A DNA stretch of 64,000 bases from Portibacter lacus (GTDB lineage: Bacteria > Bacteroidota > Bacteroidia > Chitinophagales > Saprospiraceae). Shown here piece by piece: positions 15,001 through 30,000 of the stretch (positions within the stretch are counted from its first letter, which is position 1; the number at the start of each line of letters is the position of its first letter). Made by a program: the position numbers and the translations under genes. The stretch lies in NCBI RefSeq assembly GCF_021533215.1, contig NZ_JAJNKA010000015.1, forward strand, positions 1-64,000, written 5' to 3'. The notes beneath the pieces are model-generated. The model had not been told where the DNA came from, did not search any database, and saw nothing but the letters and a program-made list of their open reading frames with translations.

Positions 15001-18000
15001 AGGTGATTATACGGTCATCGGAGCTGGCTCACTAGTTACAAGGAGTTTAGGTGATCGTGTTGTTGCATATGGTGCTCCAGCAAAAGTTGTTCGACCTAAT
15101 GTAGAGTGAAATTTAAATAACAAGAATTAAATGTTAGCTTAGCTGAATTCATAGGAAATGGGTTTTAAACTGATTGTTTTCCAAATTTGTAAGCTTACTA
15201 TATAGGATTTTTTACTTGTTGATTGTAAAATTTTAGCCATTTATTTGATAAAATAAATTTAGATGTGCAGCTTGAGAAACCTTATTTTATTAGTTTTTTG
15301 ATGACTTTTAGGGAAGGTGAATCTAGATAATTTTATTGGAATCCAAGCAATTTTAAAATACTTGTTATATATTGTATTACAGAATACGAGATTTAAAGGA
15401 TTATATATTTACCTTTTTCGTATATAAATCTGGAATTTATGTTAAAAAAGTTTTTTTCTAGTAAGAAAAAAAAAGAGGAAGAACCTATTCGTCCTCCTGT
15501 TCCTGACAACCCATCACCCAATGGTAAAATTGTCATAAAAAAGCGAACCCCAGCCAAAGTACCTTCCAACTTTATCAATACTCCAGAAGTCTATGCCGCA
15601 CCTGAATATATTGCGCCAGAACCTGAATATATTCCTGAAGAAGTTATTGTACCACAGGATAATCCAGTAACACCAGTAAATCGCGATCAGGAAGAAGCAG
15701 TTGCAACACCGAATCAAAACGAAGACTATAGTAATGATATCAATGAATTAGAAAATAAACTAGGGACTTTAGACGCGGAGAAAGACCAGCTTTCTACAGA
15801 TCTAGATGTTGCTCAGAAATTAATTCAAGATATGCGAGTTCAGCTTGCAGACTCGAATAGACAGCTGCACGAATTAGAAATTAAAAATGAAAATTTAACT
15901 GCACAATTAGTACCTGCGGATGAATCTAAAGAAGAACATATAGCTAAGTTACAATCTGAAATTGAAAATAAAAACGCGGAAGTTACTAAGTTCAAAAATG
16001 AGCGTAATCTAGCACTTGAAGAGATTGAAGCGTTAAACCTAAAACTGCAGAAGACCGAAGATAAATTTGCAAATTTTAAAGATTCAACTGATGATACGTC
16101 TAAGGAGAAGAAAGAAGCAGAGTCTGAAATTCAGATTTTACAAGCAATGGTTAACAGACTGGAAGGGGAGCAAGCTGAGTTAGAAAAGGAACACAGAGAA
16201 ACTTTAGAGCAAGTAGAAGAGGTGAGAGATGAACTTTCAGCTGAGTTAAAGAAATATAAGGAGCGTGAAGAAAAGCTTGATGATGAATTCATTAAGTTGA
16301 AAAATGAGAAAGCGGTATTCGAAGCGCATGAGAAAAAGCATCTTAATTTACTAGAAGAGCAAGAGCAAAAAATAGAAGAACTTAAAAAAGAAAAAGAAAC
16401 TTTATTCAAGTCTTTACAGGAGGCAGAAGGCGGTGATACAGAGAGTCATGCTGCGCTAGCACACGCACAGAAAAATTTAGAATCGCTGAAAAAAGAACTT
16501 GAAAAAGCAGGGGCAGATAAAGAGAAGTTAAATGAGCAATACGTAGCGGAGCAGAAAAATGTTGCGGACGTTAAGACAGAACTACGGAAAGTAGAGAAAG
16601 AAGTCAAGAAAAGGGACGAAGAAATAGGAAAAGAAATTGCTAAGAATGAAAAATTGGCAAGTCAAGTTAATCAATTAAAAGGCGAGCAGAAAAAAGCAAA
16701 CGAAAAAATAAAGAAGCTTGAATTAGATATCAAAGTTGTCCCAATGCTTGAAAAAGAAATGGGCATTAAGGACAAAGATATCGAAAGCAAAGTCAAAGAA
16801 ATTTCAAACCTTACGAATAGATTATCCCAGTCAGAAAGCACCCAAAAGAATTTGGATAAAGCCAATACCAAATTCGGGATGGAAATTGAAAAGTTGAATG
16901 CTGATGCTCAGAAAAAAGCTGAAGACTTTAAAAAAATAACTGCTGAACTTAAGCAAAAAGACGCAACGATAAAAAGTGAACTGGAGAAATCTAGTAACCT
17001 AGAAAAAGAACTGATTAAAGTAAAAGCTGATCTGCAAAAGGCTAACGAGGAAAAAGCAAAAGCAGAGAAAAATGTGGAAGCTTTAACAGCGAAATCTAAT
17101 TCGGATCTTGCGAAACTTACTGGAGATAATGAGCACCTAGGAAATAAGATTAAAGTCTTAGAAAAAGATGAATCAGATCTGAAAAAGAAGCTTACTGGAT
17201 TAGAACAAGAAATTCAACAACTCAAAACAGAAAATGCTGATCTGAATCTTGAAGTTGCGAAACTAAATAAACAATTAATTCAAACGGCTACTAAATTAGC
17301 AGCTGCCAGTGTGGTGAGTATTCCAGAACCAGAACCCGCGCCAGTTCATCAGCCTACGCCAGTTGCAGAAGCACCAAAGGTAGAGCCTGTTGTAGAAGCT
17401 TCACCGCAAGCAACAGAAGAAGTAGCTAGTGAGGAAGAATATGATGTGCTGACCATCAATGTGTCTATAATTCCTCAGAATGATGAGTTTGAATTAGAGC
17501 TTCCAGCTGACATAACTGGGATGGATATTATTTCAGAATTAATAGATGCAGGTGTATTAAATGAGGATATGAATTTCGCAATTAATATTAAACATACCGG
17601 AGTTGCGATCGGTGGTGATGATACTTTAAAAGCGATGAAGGTCATGAACGATGATTATATCGTCATAAATACAGAGTAGTAATTTAATAACATCTAATGT
17701 TTTTGCACTTTTGGAAATAGGCCCAAATACATCTCGTAGTTTTTACGCTACATTAATCCCACTAATAAATAAAATTTATAACAAGATGAATGCTTCTGCA
17801 ATAAGAGCATCGAAATATAGTTATTTGACTATATATTAATTATTTATATATTTAGCTTGTGCTGAATTGAGATTCGTAATAATACCAATTTAACGGGTTG
17901 TTTTTTTGTGATTTAATTCAATAAGGATTTTAATATTTTCATACCATGAATAAAAAAATACATTTTGCCTTTTGCCTTGCGATTTTGCTGATTGGATTCA

Positions 18001-21000
18001 AAATTGTTGACGTAAATGAGGGAGGTAAATCACTACAACAGCCTGAAATGGTGGATGCTAGGTCCTATATCAAGGGAAAGCAGATGAAGAAAAGAAATGG
18101 TATTGTGAAAATGGATTCGCCAGAAAAATATGGTGAGATTCAGCGTCAATTAAGAACTCCGATCGATGCAGTAAGTCCACAATATAGCCCGAATTATCTA
18201 GTGGAAGAACTTCGAAAGGCTAGAAAGAATTTCGATGGGACTTCAGCTAGAAATGAATTAGATTTTGTATCAAGAGGTCCAGGAAATGTCGCGGGTAGAA
18301 CAAGGGCTATATTAATAGATCCAAGAGATGATAGCCACAGTACTTGGATTGCAGGCTCTGCGTCTGGTGGAATATGGAAGACCACGGATGCAGGGAAAAC
18401 ATGGAGAAATCTATCTGAAGATTTAACTTCATTATCGACGAACACTCTAGCGATGTCGCCTAGTAATCCTGATGTGATATACGCTGGGACCGGCGAGCAT
18501 TTTGTGAATGATACAGATGGAAATGGGATGTGGAAATCTGAAGATGGAGGAGAAAGCTGGACACAGATTGCTAATCCTGAACAATATGAGTCTTTCAAGA
18601 ATGTAAGTAGAATAGTAGTGGATCCTGATAATACAGACATTCTATTAGTCGCCACATCGAATGGATCTTGGGAAGAAGATGAAGATGATGATTTTGTGAT
18701 TTGGAAGTCGACGGATGGAGGTCAGTTTTTCGAACGAAAGTATACGAGTGAAATTGGCAGAATCGATGACTTAGATGCGAACCCTCAGAATTTTAATACA
18801 CTTTATGCTGCAGTAGAGGAATATGGAGTCATAAAAAGCGAAGATGGAGGTGAATCTTGGTTGGAGCCTGCTAGCAAGTTTGCAGATATAGGTAGGGTTG
18901 AAATCTCTGTATCCGCTGTAGATACATCTTATATATGGGCATCTGCTGTTGGTGGACCTTCGAATTCAGGAACAACAGTTTATGTCAGCAAGACTGCTGG
19001 ATCGACATGGTCTATTATTCAAGATGAATTAGTAGATTTTGATTATTTGGGTGGTCAAGGTTTTTACGATAATATTATAACTGCTCATCCATACAATGTG
19101 AATGAAGCTTACATCGGAGGGGTTAATCTATTCAAGATCAATATTTCCGGACAAGTGGAAGAAGTTCTTGACTTTTCAGTTAATGAGATCAATACAGATT
19201 TGTTCATGGAATTTGTTGGTGGTACTGATTTTGAAAATGATGGTGTAATCGCAAAAGAAGACTTGAAATCGGTTTCGATTCGGTTCGGATCTGGGACTCA
19301 GAAGGCACACCGATTCACAGCAGGAGGATTAGGAGCTGGAGTTTCTTTCGGAATTTATGATTATGTTGATTATGTGGAAGTTCCGTTTACAGTATGGGAC
19401 AAAGAGAATGAAGTTCAATTAATGGTATCATTTAGAGATCAGCAAATGGACGGGAAGTGGAATCTGCTGGAGTTGCTGACTTCCGGTGATGCAGATGATC
19501 AGTCGCGTGAGTATTTATTCATTCATGATATTCCATATGATGAAGAAGCTTCTCCTATCATTGGCGTAGAAGGCGGAATAGTAGAAGAAATGATGTATTT
19601 CATTTGGCCGGTATTAACACCAGGATTTACATTTGATCCGGATAATTTGCCAGTTTCTAGCCTAGAAATCAATAAAGTATTTACTGGAATCGAAACATCT
19701 TCTTCAGTTGTTATTTCTGATGCGTATGGTCAATTTAATGGGAATAATACCTTTTCGAATGACAATTTCGTCAACCAGAAAGGGATGCATCCTGATCAAC
19801 ACAATATTGTGATGATCAAAGAAAATGAAGCGGATAAAACATTTAGATTTATTGTAACGAATGATGGAGGTGTCTATATTTCTAATGAAAGTAGTGATCC
19901 AGGAACGAAAGACGAGGATTTTAACTATGGCGGCTTTGGTTATAATACTTCTCAATTTTATAGTGCAGATAAAGCACCAGGTGAGCATCGCTACATCGGT
20001 GGTATGCAAGATAATTCAACGTTTTTTACACCTGCAGGAGTTCAAGCAGATAGTGCAGCTCGCTATAATTTTGCGATAGGCGGAGATGGTTTTGAATCCA
20101 TATGGAATAACAGTAATCCTTTTCAATTAATAGGTGGATCACAGTTTAACAATTTTGCGAGATCTTTAGATGGAGGTAAAACTTGGTTTCGAGCTACCGA
20201 TGTTATTTCTGGGACGAGCCCATTTATTTCTAGACTTGCTAATTCTAAGCGCTTCCCTAATAGATTATTTACATTAACTTCCACAGGTGTCTGGAGAAGT
20301 GAAGATTTCGGCGGCTCTTGGATCGGTAGTCCGCTTGAGGAAATGTGGAGTTTTAATAATCTGGCGGACATAGAAGTATCACATGCAGATTCAAGTGTCG
20401 TCTGGGCAGGTGGATTTCTAAATAAAGAAGAACGAGTATTTGTATCCCAAGATGCGGGATTGACATTTAGCCCTGTGAATAATTATGAAGGAGAACCTTT
20501 GGGTTTTGTTTCAGGAATAGGTACTCACCCTATAGATAATGCTACGGGATATTTACTTTTTTCATTTTCAGGGAAGCCTAAGGTAATTAAGACAACTGAT
20601 TTTGGACAAACGTGGGAAGACATTTCAGGTTACGAAGGAAATAATGGGATTAGTGACAGAGGATTCCCTAATGTTGCCATTCAGACTTTATTAGTATTTC
20701 CTAATAATACCAATAGAATCTGGGTAGGTTCAGAAATAGGAATCATAGAATCCATGGATGGTGGTGAATCCTGGAATTTATTAGATTGTAATATGCCTCC
20801 TGTAAATGTCCACGACTTTAAGATTCAAGATGATCAAATAGTAATCGCCACCTATGGCAGAGGCATATGGTCCGTTCAAGTAGATGGAATAGAGCAAAAT
20901 TATCTATTACATCCATCTGTTATCGCCGGTAGACAAGATATTAAGGGCGACTTAGACATTGATTTTTATCTTCCTTCGAAATTTGATTCATCATTTGTGG

Positions 21001-24000
21001 TCATTGATGGCGAACGATATGAAAGGGTAGGTGCTAATGAAGTTGGATTGTTTACTTCATTAAAAGATAATTTACAATTAGAAGGTGAGATAGAGATTTT
21101 AATTGAATCTTTTTCGAATGGAGAAAGATTGGAATCTATTCCATTTATAATAGACCTCTACATTCCCGGGCCTATCGTAACACAGTACAATAATGATTTT
21201 GCGGATGATGCAAGGATAAATGAATTTGTTGGCGATGGTTTTAGGATTATTCTGGAGGAAGAATTTGAGGATGAAGCAATTCATTCTGGTCATCCACATG
21301 CTAATGGTATAGAATATACGTACCAACTTACTTCATCTTATCAGCTTACCGATGAAAGCCCGAATCAAATGAGATTCAACGAAGTTGCGATCATAGAACC
21401 TGGAGAGCCTGAAACGGTCTTTGGAGATAGTGAATTCTGGGATTATGTAGTTGTCGAGGGATCTAAGGATGGACAAACATGGAATATATTAGCGCCTGGG
21501 TATGACTCGAGAGCACATGTAGATTGGTTAGAAGCGTACAATAGAGAAGAACGTGGCACCTCCGAGCTTTATAAGGAGCGATTGATTAATTTAGAAGAGA
21601 CATTTGATGTTGGAGATACTATACTTGTTAGATTTAGATTAAATGCGGACGCCTTTGTCAATGGTTGGGGCTGGGCAATAGATGACTTAGAAATAGGAAC
21701 ATTAACATCGAGTGTATCGGATGATGTTTTAGAAAATGAGCTATCCATCTTTCCTAATCCTGTCTATGATAATCTTTTCATTAGAAGTGAGTTAGATCTC
21801 AGGAATGCAGAGGTTATCATCTATAATGTGAGCGGTGAGCAGGTATTAAATTTATCTTATGCTGAGGAATTAAACGTAAGTCAGTTGGTTCCGGGAGCCT
21901 ATTTTATGACGATTATAGGGGAGTCAGTTCACGAGGTTCACAAGTTTTTAAAGATTTAGGCGGTATTATAGTTGTAGACATCATTCTTTACTAGTGTATA
22001 GCCTAGAATCGAATAACAGACTTAGGTGTAGGTCAATGTTTTTTCACCTTATTGACAAGGATGAATACTCAGACGAAAAAACGTGCAGAAGTTAATGACA
22101 GTAACAGTCTGTCGTATGGTCATTAACCATTCCACATGCTTGCATGAAGGCATAACATATGGTACTACCGACGAATTTAAAACCTTTTTTCTTAAGGTCT
22201 TTTGACATCAGATCACTGATTTCCGTTTTCGCTGGTACTTCGCTGACATGTTTCCATTTGTTCTGGATTGTTTCTCCATTCACGAATTGCCAGATATACT
22301 TGTCAAAACTTCCATATTCTTTTTGAATAGATAAGAAGACTTTCGCATTGGTAACAACACCATTAACTTTAAGCTTATTTCGAATGATACCTGGATCCTG
22401 TAAAAGTTGGTCAATTTTTGCCTGATCGTAATGAATAATTTTTTCCGCTTCGAAATTATCAAACACCTCTTTATATCGTGCTCGCTTTTTCAACACAGTT
22501 ATCCACGAAAGTCCAGCTTGCGCTCCTTCGAGATTAATCATTTCAAATAATAAACGATCATCATGTACTGGTTTTCCCCATTCTAAATCGTGGTAATCGA
22601 TGTAAAGTGAATCACTACTAACCCAGGCACATCTTATTTTATCTACAGCCATTCTGTCTTGTTTTCTATAGGTGTTCGTGTTGATTCACATTCGAAGTCT
22701 TTTTTATAGCCCATGTAGAATAATCCTAAGCACTTTTCACCACTTTTCAAATTCAGAAATTCATTCATCGTGCTAATAGATTTAGGGCTCGACCAATATG
22801 AACCTATACCTAATGTTGTGCAACTTAACCACATATTCTGAACAGCGCATGCGACTGCAGCAATTTCTTCCCATTCTGGAACAGATTCTTTAGGATCTCG
22901 TTTCATACAGATCGCAATAACGCAAGCAGATTGCTTTGGCTTTTTGAGTGTCTTTTTATATTTCATCGGCGAAAAGTCCTCTTCAGAAATATTTGATTTA
23001 TAATAGTCGCCTAGAAATTCACTTAACTCATTTAACTTTTCACCTTTCATTATTTTAAATAGCCAAGGTTCTGTCTTTCGATGCGTAGGAGCCCAGTTCG
23101 CATTTTCGAGAATTGCTTGTAACGTCTGGTCACTAATTTCCTTATCTTCATACATCTCAGGGAAGATGGATCGTCTTTCTTGAATGATTTTCGTTATTTT
23201 CTCAAAGTCTGTCATACCGTATAATTTAAGATTTGATAAAGCGAATTAAGTCATTTTTTTGCTAATCAAATCGATTACCATTAAAAAAGGCCCAATTTTC
23301 ATTGAGCCCTTATATCTATTGATGATTTTCTTTTAATAATTCAGGATATTTTGCCTGAAATCGTTTGAGCCTTGGAACCGAAACGGCTCTCACGTAAGGT
23401 TGATTTGGATTATTTCTTTCATAATCTTGGTGATAATCTTCAGCATCATAGAATGCCTTATATGGAACGACCTCCGTAACAATAGGAGAATCATATACTT
23501 TATCTTCTGTCAATTTAGCAATGTACTTTTCAGCGGCTAGTTTCTCAGCATCGTTTTTATAAAATATGGACGATCTATACTGTGTACCTCTGTCTGGTCC
23601 CTGCTGATTCAAAGTAGTTGGGTCCTGAGAACCGAAAAAAACTTTTAATAACGTTTCATATGAAATAACACTTGGATCGTAGTAAACTTCTACTGCCTCG
23701 GCATGTGCTGTTTTTCCTGCACTTACTTGAGAATAATTAGCGGTACTTTTCTTTCCACCTGCATATCCTGAAATCACCTCTTCTACACCTTTTACTGATT
23801 CAAAAACCGCTTCCACACACCAGAAACATCCACTTGCAAAATATGCCGTTTCTAAATCCTCTAAATCAGCATTCACTTCCTTCTTAGAAGCTGATGAATT
23901 TATGGGTGATTGTGCATTGCAGCTTATCATTCCGAGAAAAATGATGGAGCTAAATAAAAGTTTATTAATTGAATTCATATTGAATTTTTTCTTTTAAAAC

Positions 24001-27000
24001 TGATTTAAGATCAATTTTGTTTGCAGAAACTACATTGTTTTAAAATTATTAACTTTTATTTTCTCTTCTTTAATTTGGGTCCATAAGATTGATTAAATTG
24101 CAATGGCATGTTGTAGACGACAGATAACTGAGCATTAATTGACATTTGATGCATTTCTTCGGTCGTAAATGAAGTTGAATCTTCGATTAAATAGGTCATC
24201 GGCTGATAAACTTTTAGTTCTACAGAAAATGGCTTGTACACAACAACGCTCAGATTATAATTAAGACCCCAAGTCACTCGGTTAGTCTCGAAAGCATGTT
24301 TCTCATCTTCATTATTCAGGTTGTATACTTGCTTACGATTAGAATAAAATCTGTATTGTACTAACTCTGGACTTCCGTCGTAATCAGGGTCATTGTAATT
24401 ATAGCGCGAACCTCTTCCAGTAGTCTGGAAAGCCATAGAGAGTTCTGGTCCGAAACCTAGTTTTACTCTACCTATCTTGATGACTGCATTTCCTGCAACA
24501 TTGAATGCTGAGTTATTAATGCTTATTTCTTCGTAAAAATTCTGTTCTGGACTTTTATTCTCATCTAGCCAATAAGAATCATGATCTATTTCAAAATTTG
24601 AATTTACATAGGAGACTTCTGCTTTCACCCCCAAGCCTCTGGCAATAGGTTGATAGATATCTATACCCGCTTGATACCCGTTTCCGAACCTGTACATTTC
24701 TGTATAGTTTCCGGATTTATACTTGTTTGTAAAACTTAAATTTCCATTATTTCCAATCTTCACTCCGATGGTTGTGGATTGACATACTGCAGCTGTTCCC
24801 CATGCTATCATTAGCATAGAGATGATTAAACACCTTTTACTCATAAAATTAAATCGATATTTGGATTAGTAAAACACCTTTCAGTACAATTGACACAAAG
24901 TCAAAAGCTTACCCAATAAAAAAGACCTTGAAATTTAACATTTCAAGGTCTTTTGTAAACTGGTTTGCAATAAGTTGCTAAAGGTTAGGCTGCGGAGTTA
25001 TTCTTAAATAAGGCTTAATGCGCGTATGACCTTTAGGAAATTTTTCTGGTATTTGCTCATCTGTTATAGATGGAGAAATAACAACATCTTCGCCATTTTT
25101 CCAGTCTGCAGGTGTTGCAACAGAGTGATTAGCAGTTAGTTGTAGTGAATCGATAACTCTGAGGATCTCTTGGAAGTTTCTTCCTGTAGATGGTGGATAT
25201 GTTAGAGTTAATTTTACTTTCTTATCTGGCCCAACTACGAAAACTGACCGAACAGTTGCTTTACCTGAAGCTCCTGGGTGAATCATGTCATATAATTCAG
25301 CTATTTTCTGATCACTATCAGCAATAAGTGGATAATTTACAATTGTATTCTGAGTTTCATTAATGTCTTTAACCCATTCATTATGCTCATTAAGTGGATC
25401 TACACTAAGTGCAATTACCTTAGTATTTCTCTTTGCAAATTCATCCTTCAATTTTGCAACCATTCCTAACTCAGTCGTACACACAGGTGTGAAATCTGCA
25501 GGATGCGAAAATAAAACAACCCATCCATCACCTATGTAGTCATGAAAGTTGATCGTACCTTCTGTTGTTTCTGCTGTAAAATCGGGAGCAGTTTCCCCTA
25601 ATCTAATTGCCATTGTAAAATTTTTTATGGTTTGAATAATAGTATTAACATTACTACTAATAACAACATAACTAATGAAATTATGTTTTTTAACCACATG
25701 TTTTTTCTATAAGAATTTATTTGAAGGATTCTTCTCTTGACAATTTGATCTTTCTCATATAGTGTTAAGCGATCTTTTTCATCTTTTAAATTAGTGGCTG
25801 GAGGCGTAATACTTAAAACATCAAAAAGAGATTTTCTCTCTTTAATTAAGTTTTTATTATTCGTTATGGTAACCATTGGTCTGCCACTATATCCCATGAC
25901 TTGTCTATTATAATTTCATTAACAAATATTGTTTTTTCGGAGTTCCAAAACTTAAAACAGGGTAGTCTTAAAACCTACTTAATTGGTAGTTTTTTTACTG
26001 TTGTTCATCGTAAAAAGAATCTGTTTGTGCAACTTTTCCAAATGTTCGTCGTCTTTTAAGTGTACATCGATAGGGCCGTATCATTACAAAATTAAAAGTG
26101 AAATACTTGATTGACAAGTATTTATATATTTAAATCTTAATTAACTTAATAATATTAAATAATAACTGTAATGAAAACATCAAAATTATTGTTCGTCGCA
26201 CTTTTATGTGCATTCTTCGCAAGTTTTAATACATATGCCAATACAGCTGCAATAGCTCCTGCAGATAATCCGACTGAAATTAGACAAGAAATAATGGACC
26301 TCGTTAAGTCTATCGATATAAGTGACATTAAAGAAAATTACGAAAGAACTTACATTCAGTTTATCGTAAATTCTAAAAATGAAATTGTAGTTGTGAATGT
26401 TTCAAGCTCAGATTTTGAAGCACGAATCAAAAGCAAATTGAACTATAAAAAATTAAAAACAAAGGACGTAAAACAAAATGAAATTTATACTGTCCCAGTT
26501 GTTTTCAAGAAGCAATAGTCTTAGTAGTAAAAGTGAGAATTTTTTTAGAGGAGTCCGTTGGTTAGAGCGGGCTCCTTTTTTTGTATGTAGACCTCAGGTC
26601 TAAGAGTTTATCTATTCTAGCCGTTCTAATCTAAATTAACTTTCCGCAAAATCAGGAAAGTTCGCAGCCTTTATCTACGCAAATTTTGATACACTGGTCT
26701 TTGAGTCTGCCTCCATATATATACATACTATTTTTATTTAGGTAAATTTCTTTTCACTGACTTTCGATTCTAATACTCTTATATATAGTTAAGAGCGGAA
26801 ATGGTATTGTTCTACATTAAAATTTGACAGAAACTAAGCTAGGAGCCTTGAATTAATAGCCTTATTGTGTGGAAACCTTTCTATTAAATTAAAATGATAT
26901 TAACAGTTGTCTTAATTAATCTGACGTTCGTCTTTTAATTGATCAAGTTCATAGAATTACCTCCATTTGAGTGCAACCTTTCGAAATAAGCTCCGTCTTT

Positions 27001-30000
27001 AAAGTGTACAACAATATGAAAATATCTACTCATAAATAACGCATAAATAACAGATTAGTAAGTATTTATATATTTAAAAATTAATTAACATAATAACAAT
27101 AAAAAAACAATTATAATGAAAAAATCAAAATTAATGTTCGTCGCTCTTTTATGTGCATTCTTCGCAAGTTTTAATACCTATGCTAACACACTAGCAACAA
27201 CACCTACAGATAATCCGACTGAAATTAGAGCGGAAATATTAAAGTTAGTGAAGTCTATCGACATCAGTGACATTGAAGATAATTACGAGAGAACTTACAT
27301 TCAGTTCATCGTGAATTCGAAAAATGAAATCGTAGTTGTGAATGTTTCAAGTTCAGAATTCGAAGCAAGAATCAAAAGCAAATTGAACTATAAAAAATTA
27401 AAAACAGAGAACGTAGAGCAGAATGAAATCTATACAGTTCCAGTTGTATTTAAGAAGTAAAAAGTGAGAAGTTTACACAACCCATATTGAAAATTAAAGA
27501 ATTTGCTGGGTTAAAGGAGTCCGTTGGTTAGAGCGGGCTCCTTTTTTTATTTAGTTTTTCGGCTTCGGGGCCTATTAGTATCTATCCATTCCAACTCAGA
27601 ATAACATCCTGTTAAAGTAAAATAGCTTGAATCACTCTTCTTCTCGATTCTAATATTAAATGTTTTCGAGTCTCTCATTAACGATCAGTTCCTATCCAAA
27701 ATATCTTCATACTTAAGTTGAATAGACATTATCATCTGCCTTTACAGATATCTTTGAACAGGCTTCGAATCTTCCATGATAGATAATATAATTTCATCAC
27801 TTTTTAGACCTATCATGCATTTCTGATACTTTACTATTTTATATAAATAACATGGCAAACTTCTAAAGTTGGACCTTAGTTTTTACCCATTATATTTTTA
27901 TTAACAAAAATTTAGAATCCTCAGATCAAAGGCTAAAATATTATGGTCTTAAATCCTCCTAGGTTAGTAGTTTTTTTCGTGTCGTTCATCGTAAAGCCAT
28001 TTGATCATGCAACTTATCGAAGGAAAAAAGCGTCTTATAAGTGTAGATCGATATGGCCATATCATTACAAAATATAAAAACAAATACTTGAATGACAAGT
28101 ATTTATATATGTTTAAAAATCTTAATTAACGTAATAACAATAAAAAACAATTATAATGAAAAAATCAAAATTAATGTTCGTCGCTCTTTTATGTGCATTC
28201 TTCGCAAGTGTAAACACCTATGCTAACACACCAGCAACAACTCCTATAGATAATCCGACTGAAATTAGAGCGGAAATATTAAAGTTAGTGAAGTCTATCG
28301 ACATCAGTGATATTGAAGAAAATTACGAGAGAACTTACATTCAGTTCATCGTGAATTCTAAAAATGAAATCGTAGTTGTGAATGTTTCTAGCTCAGAATT
28401 CGAAGCAAGAATCAAAAGCAAATTGAACTATAAAAAATTAAAAACAGAGAACGTAGAGCAGAATGAAATCTATACAGTTCCAGTTGTATTTAAGAAGTAA
28501 TGGTTTAAATAGTAAAAGTGAGAATTTTTTTAAAGGAGTCCGTTGGTTAGAGCGGGCTCCTTTTTTTATATTTGGGAAAAAAGCGAATGCTAGAATGTAA
28601 AAAAGATCTTTTTCTAATCGACGAACATGTACATTATCTGAATAATTCCTACATGTCACCCAATCTTAAGTCAGTAGAAATGGCAGGTGTCATAGCCGTG
28701 AGGTCCATGAGTAAGCCATATCTCATCGACCCATCTTCCTTTTTTAAACCATTAGAAGATCTTAAGAAATCATTTGCTCAAGTAATTAATCTTAAGAATC
28801 ATGAGCGAATTGCCATTGCACCTTCAGCATCTTATGGACTGGCCAATGTAGCATCTAATCTCAATATTAACGGTAAGAAAAACATCGTAATTCCCGAGGG
28901 ACAATTTCCTTCTAATTACTATTCATGGGATCGCGTGGCTAAAGAACATAATCTAGAAATAAGAATCGTCAGTCCACAAGAATCGATAGAAAATCGAGGT
29001 CAATTATGGAACGAAGCCATCATCGATGCCATAGATAAAGATACATTATTGTTAGCTTGCGGTCATGTCCACTGGGCCGACGGAACAAAATTCGACTTAA
29101 GAGCATTCAGAAAAGCATGTGATGAGCATGATGCTTTACTGATCGTGGATGGCTCTCAGTCTATCGGCGCACTTCCATTCGATATTGAGGAAATAAAACC
29201 GGATGCATTGGTATGTGTGGGTTACAAGTGGCTTTTTGGTCCTTATGGAATCGGTTTTAGTTATTATAGTGAACGCTTTGATCAAGGCAAACCGATAGAA
29301 GAAAACTGGGCTAATCGAAAAAACAGTGAAGATTTTAAAAATCTCGTTAATTATCAATCGGAATACAAACCCTATGCTAATCGATATATGGCTGGGGAAA
29401 GCAGCAATTTTATCAATGTTCCGATGATGCAGACTGCTTTGCAGCAAATCAATGCTTGGGAAGTTCAAAATATCCAAGATTATTCTGAAAATTTAATATC
29501 CTCATATCTTGATGCATTTAGAAGTATAGGATGTAGAATAGAGGATGCAGAATTTCGGTGTAATCATTTACTAGGAATAAAATTACCTGGTCATATCGAC
29601 ATCGATGCAATCGGCAAATCACTTAAAGCAAATCATGTCTATGTTTCTATCCGTGGTAATGCAATAAGAGTGGCGACTAGTACCTATAATTCGAAAACAG
29701 ACATGGATAAGTTGTGGTCTGTATTATACGAAAATCATATGGTTTAAATTGGTTGTGGAAATTCCACTTTTACGATTAACTTTGAAGTCAAGTTAAAAAC
29801 AAAAAATATATATGTCAGATAAGAAGGTGATTTTTGCAATGGAGGGTGTAACGAAAACATTTCCACCGAGCAAGACAGTGTTAAAAAATATTTGGCTTTC
29901 CTTTTATTATGGAGCTAAAATCGGAGTTCTAGGTTTAAACGGATCTGGAAAGTCAAGTTTATTAAAAATTATCGCAGGATTAGATACTAATTTTCAAGGC